A DNA stretch of 64,000 nucleotides from Sternotherus odoratus (Eukaryota > Chordata > Testudines > Kinosternidae): contig JAVMKO010000022.1 in assembly GCA_032164245.1 (NCBI GenBank), positions 11,593,845 to 11,657,844 on the forward strand, given 5' to 3'. The notes under the pieces were generated by a model, which was not told where the DNA came from, searched no databases, and saw only the letters and a program-made list of their open reading frames with translations. Numbering within the stretch: the stretch's first letter is position 1; each line of letters begins with the position of its first letter. Position numbers and translations under genes: made by a program. Below, piece by piece: positions 59,530 through 64,000 of this stretch.

Positions 59530-59945
59530 AACTATTATCGTAATTGTACAATTGCACCTTAGAGGCCCAAGCTGTGTGAGCTGGGCCCCACTGTGCTGAC
59601 TTCTGTACATATATACGCTGTCAGGGGAACCCCCGACCTGAAGAGCTTAAAGTCTAAGTAGACAAGACAGACATAAGGCGGGACCAAGGAATTATTGCTT
59701 TCACTGTTTTTCAGAAGGGGGAACCGTGGCATAGAGAGATTAAGACTCCATTTTTAGGGATAGGGACCATCTCTTTGTACAGTGCCTGGCACACTGGCCT
59801 GTTGGTGCTAGTGAAATAGTGCTAGTGAAAACAGTAAATGACTTACCGAAGGGTACGTGCAGGAAGTCTGTGGCACAGCCATGAATTGAATCTGGATCTC
59901 TGGAGTCCCACGCCAGCACCTCAACCATGCCAACAACCTTCCTCC
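59530..59945 (-). repeat. near full-length CORE-SINE, interrupted
   Basis: Read in reverse it contains a tRNA-like head (59880-59945: GAATTGAATCTGGATCTCTG, GAGTCCCA), core (GGCATAGAGAGATTAAG), a linker (GACCTGAAGAGCTTAAAGTC, TAAGTAGACAAGACAGACAT) and an L2-type tail (GCACCTTAGAGGCC, GGGCCCCACTGTGCTGA). The core is broken between ATTAAG (59743-59748) and AATGACTTACC (59836 on) by about 86 bp of another repeat. This copy shows the whole architecture of the family best. Confidence 0.75.
59749..59834 (+). repeat. L2-type 3' tail inserted in the SINE
   Basis: ATAGGGACCATCTCTTTGTA, CAGTGCCTGGCACACTGGCC, TGTTGGTGCTAGTG resembles an L2 3' end in forward orientation, opposite to the host SINE. GTGCTAGTGAAA is tandemly doubled at its right edge. 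Confidence 0.55.
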
Positions 59946-60699
59946 TTCCTAGAAAGCCTCTTTAGTGCAATTGAGAGAATGATTATCCTTTCCCAGTTCA
60001 AGTCCCATCAGGCTTGTTGTCCTTGTCAGTGTTCTCAAGGACTGAAGGAAAAATGAATGACTGGGACAGCTGAGTTGCAGGGGAAAGGGGCTCTCCCTTG
60101 ATTTTGCTCATTGGCCTGGTCCTGTTAAAATGCACAATGCACTGCAGCCTTCTGGGAAACAACTATTACTTTAGAGAGCGACAGTAAGTGCTCTTCATCA
60201 TCCTCATGATCATCCTCAGCTGCTCCCACAACTTCATTGCTCACTGACGGGCACTTCTGTGTCATGGCCACTTTATCTCCTCCATGCTTTTTGCCTTCAT
60301 TCTGGGCCCCAGTTCTCGTCCTTCTGTCCAGTTCTCTTATGCTTTTCTGTCACTAATATACAGCTCATTTCAAGATTACATTTGCCCATCTGTTATCTGT
60401 CTTGCTGGCTGGGTCTCTTGTTGCCATTTGCCTCTCCTCATGCTGTTAATGAAGTCATTTGCTGGCTTGGTATCCTATTCAGTCTCTTCTTTTCCTCTGT
60501 AAGCAATTCTTTCCTTGGTACTGCTTTCCACCTTGCTCATAATCTGGGCCTCCTAACTGCATGCCCATTGCCTGGTTTCTGCAACGTGCAGGATAATGCT
60601 TATTGCAAAATTTCTGTTCATTTAAAGTCATGACCTTTTTAATGAAATATGTAAATCACCACAAAATGGGTGAGGTGACATGCTCCTAGAAAGAAAATG
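59946..60699. other. no gene seen
   Basis: The 124-codon open frame at 60259-60633 is hydrophobic (pyrimidine-rich strand) but has no recognised domain, no promoter and a competing frame. I treat it as chance. Confidence 0.45.
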
Positions 60700-60770
60700 G
60701 CTGTGAACTGGCTTGTGTTCACACTACTTCCCTCTATTGGATGGAATCTGAACTGCTCAACCATGTGACA
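60700..60770 (+). repeat. short interspersed repeat, partner of 8805-8875
   Basis: GAACTGGCTTGTGT, CCCTCTATTGGATGGAATC and AACTGCTCAACCATGTGAC. Family unidentified. Confidence 0.45.
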
Positions 60771-60884
60771 TAGGCCCTGTACTGCTAACAACTTATAAAG
60801 ATTCTACTCTAGAAACCTGAGGAGGAGGCACTGAGCAGACCGAGCTAAGTGTTTTCCCTACAGCTGCTCTAAAATTGTGAATGG

Positions 60885-61095
60885 TCATGCTCTAGTGCTT
60901 AGGGCATTAGGTTAAGCCTCTAAAGACCTGGGTGTGATTCCTTACTCCTTAGGTAAGTTAGTCTTTCTGTATCTCAATTTTTCCTTTGTAAAGTGGGACT
61001 ATTTGCACTACCCTACCTCACAGAAATGGTGTGAGAAGATATTCATGGAAGGTTATAGAGTGCTCAGATACTATGGTAATGGTGGCCATACAAAT
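60885..61095 (+). repeat. MIR/CORE-type SINE, nearly complete
   Basis: The head has GGTCATGCTCTAGTGCTTAG then AGACCTGGGTGTGATTCC (box-B-like GGTGTGATTCC). The core has TCTGTATCTCAATTTTTCC, TTTGTAAAGTGGGACTA and CTACCTCACAGAAATGGTGT. The tail has ATAGAGTGCTCAGATACTAT. RNA polymerase III-derived, inactive. Confidence 0.78.
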
Positions 61096-62324
61096 AAGTC
61101 CCTTAATTATAGAGTGACAACAGCGAATTCTTTGGTAGGTGCAGAGTTGATGTTTTTCTATTGCAATATGTTCTATGGGGCTAGTGTATTTGATCCTAGC
61201 ATTCTCAGAGGTGCAAGAGTTCAACATTTGTATTTTTTTAAAAAATAGGATGCCCAGGTATTTGTATCAGTTTGCTGTAAGTCTTGCTGCTGGTGACAAT
61301 CCAGGCTTTGTTTCAGATACTGCATATTTGTCTGATTTCTCTGTCTTTCAGCGTTGGCTAAATGTGGGAGTTTGACTCTAGTTACACTCCTACTTAGGGA
61401 GCAGTCTGTCCATCCCTGAAGACTCCACATACTTTGTATTTTCAGCTGCTAGGTGAAATTGACCGACATTGTCCTTGATTTACTCTGTGGATGCAAACAA
61501 CAACGTTTTACTGAATTCAGTGACATTTTTAATGCCTATCATTACATACTGATTTGGCTAGATTAAATAAAAGCTACCTTACTAAATTTCGCCTTGTAAC
61601 TCTAGTGTGTTTTCATCCTACTTAAAATGCTCACAGAATCAATGTGGCTTTTATGCAAATCTTACTCTTTGGGTACTGCATACAGCAAAAAACAACATCT
61701 GACAAAGTTTATTGTATTAAATAGAGGGTTGAGAATTCATTTAACCTAGTGTACTCAAAGGATCTGGCAGCTCTGAAAAAAACAAACAGAAATAAGCACT
61801 TATCACTGTGAATTCACTTGCTATTCATATGGATGTCACGTGTACTTTTCAACAGAAGTTCGTGTGCAATTCAACTTTAATAAATAGATGCTTAAAGTAA
61901 TGCTTTGGAGAATGTATCCATCTTTTTGTATTAAAACTTAAAACCTCAACTCATAATCCAGCAGAATTCAACCCAGCAGGCTGTACACCTACAACTGAGA
62001 CTTTTTGTCTAATAGCCCCAGACAACAGCATCAAAGTGAAAATTGTAATAAGTCTCATTGCAGAATATTCTACTGTTGGGATCTGTTAGAGCTTTGGATA
62101 GCTTATAATTAGGGAGCAAGGACTTGGTCAAGTTTGGAGCTGGGATCATTTCCCAATGTCAGAGTGAAATCTTCATCCTGCTCCGCTGTGCCAAGGAAAA
62201 GGCCCGGAGCAGCCTCAAGGGGCCCTAAAATTCTCAGTTCCACCCAGGGGAAGATTCCCCTGATGCAGGCACTGTGGCAGAAGTCCATAGGCCATCCCCA
62301 CAGGACCCACTCACAAGCTTCTGC
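61096..62324. other. no gene seen
   Basis: A+T-rich unique-looking sequence; no element recognised. Confidence 0.5.
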
Positions 62325-62439
62325 ATATAGGGCAATAGTTCTCCACCTTTTTTCATTCACAGACCCCTAGAAAGTTTCAAATGGAGGTGCAGACCCCTTT
62401 GGAAATCTTAGACCTAGGTTTAAAACAACGGACCTAGGG
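62325..62439. mobile_element. short hAT-type element with worn 8-bp target duplication
   Basis: The element is 62333-62431 (99 bp). Left end CAATAGTTCTCCACC; right end reverse-complemented CCGTTGTTTTAAACC. Both are worn versions of the CAGTGGTTCTCAACC-type hAT terminus. Flanks ATATAGGG and ACCTAGGG match at 6 of 8 positions. The interior repeats CAGACCCCT twice. No coding capacity. Confidence 0.7.
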
Positions 62440-63014
62440 CATGCTAAGGATGTGGCTTGGGCTGGGAGGGATATGTCAGGGTGGGGCCATGCTGTGCAAT
62501 GCTGTGACCCATAGGGGCAGCCTGAGGACAGGTTGTCATAACTTAGACAGGCCCCATGGGCAGCTCAAAATTGGGCAGGGGTGGGGTTTAAAAGGGTGAC
62601 ACAGTCACCTTACCCCTCCTTCCTTGGGCTGGTATAAGAACAGCACAGAATCCTACCTTAGATGCTTATCTAAAACCCAGGTCAATTTCAAGGGCAACGC
62701 ATGAGAACATGGCTCTTAACTAGCTCTGGGTCCTGATCAGTATGTAGAAGTAAAAGAAATGCATCACTCCCCTCCTACTCCCAAACAAAAAAACCCCAAA
62801 CCCACCACCACCAAAAAATGCCCAAATCTTCAGCTTGGCCTCTGTGCCAAAAAGAGGTGGAAGTCTGGGCGGATTGTTTCTCTCTCCATTCCACAGATAC
62901 AGTAGGCCTGATTGTGAGCTCATTTACACAGGATTGTTTGGCAGAGTAATTTCAGTGGAGTTATTCCTGATTTTACCTGGTTGTAAGTGAAATCAGAAAC
63001 AGGCCAAGTGCATT
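62440..63014. other. no gene seen
   Basis: Unique-looking, partly G-rich sequence. A C/A-rich patch lies at 62780-62820. Confidence 0.5.
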
Positions 63015-63016
63015 TA

Positions 63017-63136
63017 GGGTGACCAAAATGTCCTGATTTTATAGAGACAGTCCTGATTTTGGGGGCGTTTTCTTATATAGGCTCCTATGACTCCCCACCC
63101 CGACCCAGTTTTTCCACATTTGCTGTCTGGTCACCC
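63017..63136 (+). mobile_element. TA-flanked MITE, copy 3 of 3
   Basis: Left TA|GGGTGACCA and right TGGTCACCC|TC form a perfect 9-bp inverted repeat. The right TA has become TC. GTGCATTT also occurs on both sides (63008-63015 and 63140-63147), which may be coincidence or a sign of a longer duplication. The interior matches copies 1 and 2. Confidence 0.85.
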
Positions 63137-63671
63137 TCAGTGCATTTGAATTTTCACACCACTGTACATGCTTTGAAACCTCCCCTCTTTTCCAGGTTTC
63201 ATTGATGGAGTTTAGAACCTGACTAGCTCAAATATATATATATTTTTAAATTCTCTCTGTCTCTCCACCTAATCTGTCCAGCTATCAAGTGCCCATAGCT
63301 GTAGCGTCTGAGCAGTAAACGCAGTAATTTAGATCTGCAGAGCATTGCTCAGAGAGGACATCATGACGACATCTGTTCTTTTGTGATTTTTTTCCATGGC
63401 AAAACCTTAGAATTTCTCCATGGGGCAGAAAGGTTCTTTTCAGCGAGCAGCTGTGAATGGAGCACAGAATCAAGATGAAGATAAATGTATTTTACTGTGG
63501 TTTTGTTTTCCACATTTTTCTGAGCAGAGCAATGATCCAAGGACAGAGCCTTGCTGACCCTGATTCCTGCAGGAATTTCTGACCTCAGTGTGATATGTAT
63601 TCGTGTACTGCAAAATGTAGGCAAAATTGGATGAGCCAGAGAGCCAACCTTTAATTTCCTTTCAATAATAC
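63137..63671. other. no gene seen
   Basis: Unique-looking sequence with a TATA run near 63232-63244. Confidence 0.5.
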
Positions 63672-63740
63672 CACCTAGCTCTTATATAGTTCTTTTCATC
63701 CGCCAACCTCAAAGTGCTTTACAAATGAGATCAATTGTTA
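63672..63740 (-). repeat. MIR/CORE-type SINE fragment
   Basis: CACCTAGCTCTTATATAGTT, CTTTTCATCCGCCAACCTCA, AAGTGCTTTACAAATGAG is the reverse complement of a CORE-SINE 3' region. Beyond it, to the window end, nothing else was recognised. Confidence 0.65.
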
Positions 63741-64000
63741 GTCTGAATAGGAAATTTGCTCCTTAATATTATTTAAATTCTGTTGTGGGTATGGCACAGT
63801 TTTTCACCTCTTGGGTAAAACCACCAGCATTACATCATAATAAATCTGCCTTTTTCTCTCTCTCGTAAAGATCCCACTAGTTTTCAAGAAGTCAACCACC
63901 AGTGCAAGGCTGACACTAGAGTACCCATGATGTACAATTCTGCTCTGAACTCAATTCCAAAAAAATTATTCAACAGAGGGAGACTTGGCTCCAACAGGAA

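Noticed and set aside
60259..60633. 124-codon hydrophobic frame as a membrane protein
   Set aside because: Leu/Phe/Ser/Cys-rich translation of a pyrimidine-rich strand with a competing frame and no recognisable family or splice structure.
60885..61095. tRNA gene, because of a box-B-like element
   Set aside because: The head is followed by a CORE-SINE body and cannot fold as a full cloverleaf; it is a SINE.

Overview
This window looks like nuclear DNA from a non-avian sauropsid, most likely a turtle. The basis is its interspersed repeats. Retrotransposons of the CR1 (chicken repeat 1) clade dominate. There are hAT-type and TA-flanked miniature DNA transposons, old MIR/CORE-type SINEs with LINE-type tails, and several short repeats that I remember as abundant in turtle assemblies. 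That memory could not be checked here. There are no operons, tRNA or rRNA genes or CRISPR arrays, and I can support no intact protein-coding gene. Nearly all open frames are chance frames, simple-repeat frames or decayed transposon frames.

Layout. Bases 90-1350 are a C/G-rich CpG island. It carries two good splice-donor matches on the minus strand (exon ends at 464 and 845), so it may hold the 5' exon(s) of a gene running off the left edge. From 1.4 to 8.4 kb is mostly unique sequence with microsatellites and small repeats. At 8466-8687 there is one frame that looks protein-like but is unidentified, followed by a decayed CR1 reverse transcriptase (8898-9752). The clearest structure is at 10168-10809: a 626-bp element with perfect 15-bp terminal inverted repeats and perfect 8-bp target duplications. 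This is a non-autonomous hAT transposon, and it holds a seven-copy 26-bp minisatellite plus about 400 bp of CpG-island-like DNA.

From 10.8 to 41 kb the window is intergenic or intronic. It contains CR1 3' ends (18955, 20355, 21203, 32921, 33525; minus-strand pieces at 30428 and 37508), CORE-SINEs, MITEs (25791, 31431, 39069) and a hAT element (34441). From 41505 to 43945 lies a longer minus-strand CR1 copy with endonuclease and reverse-transcriptase remnants, split by a nested MITE. A second MITE-in-CR1 nest is at 48615-48853. A decayed jockey/CR1-like LINE (49720-51225) is followed by a solo LTR (51378-52111) with a 4-bp target duplication, TATA box and polyadenylation signal. The last 10 kb hold an L2-like LINE tail, nested CORE-SINEs and two more short DNA transposons.

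Nothing here amounts to a new multi-gene system. The items most worth a second look are the hAT element with its GC-rich cargo, the nested insertions that give relative ages, the 58-bp CR1 piece that appears copied locally, and the unidentified frame at 8.5 kb. Family names rest on motif recognition and memory of consensus sequences, not on database searches.
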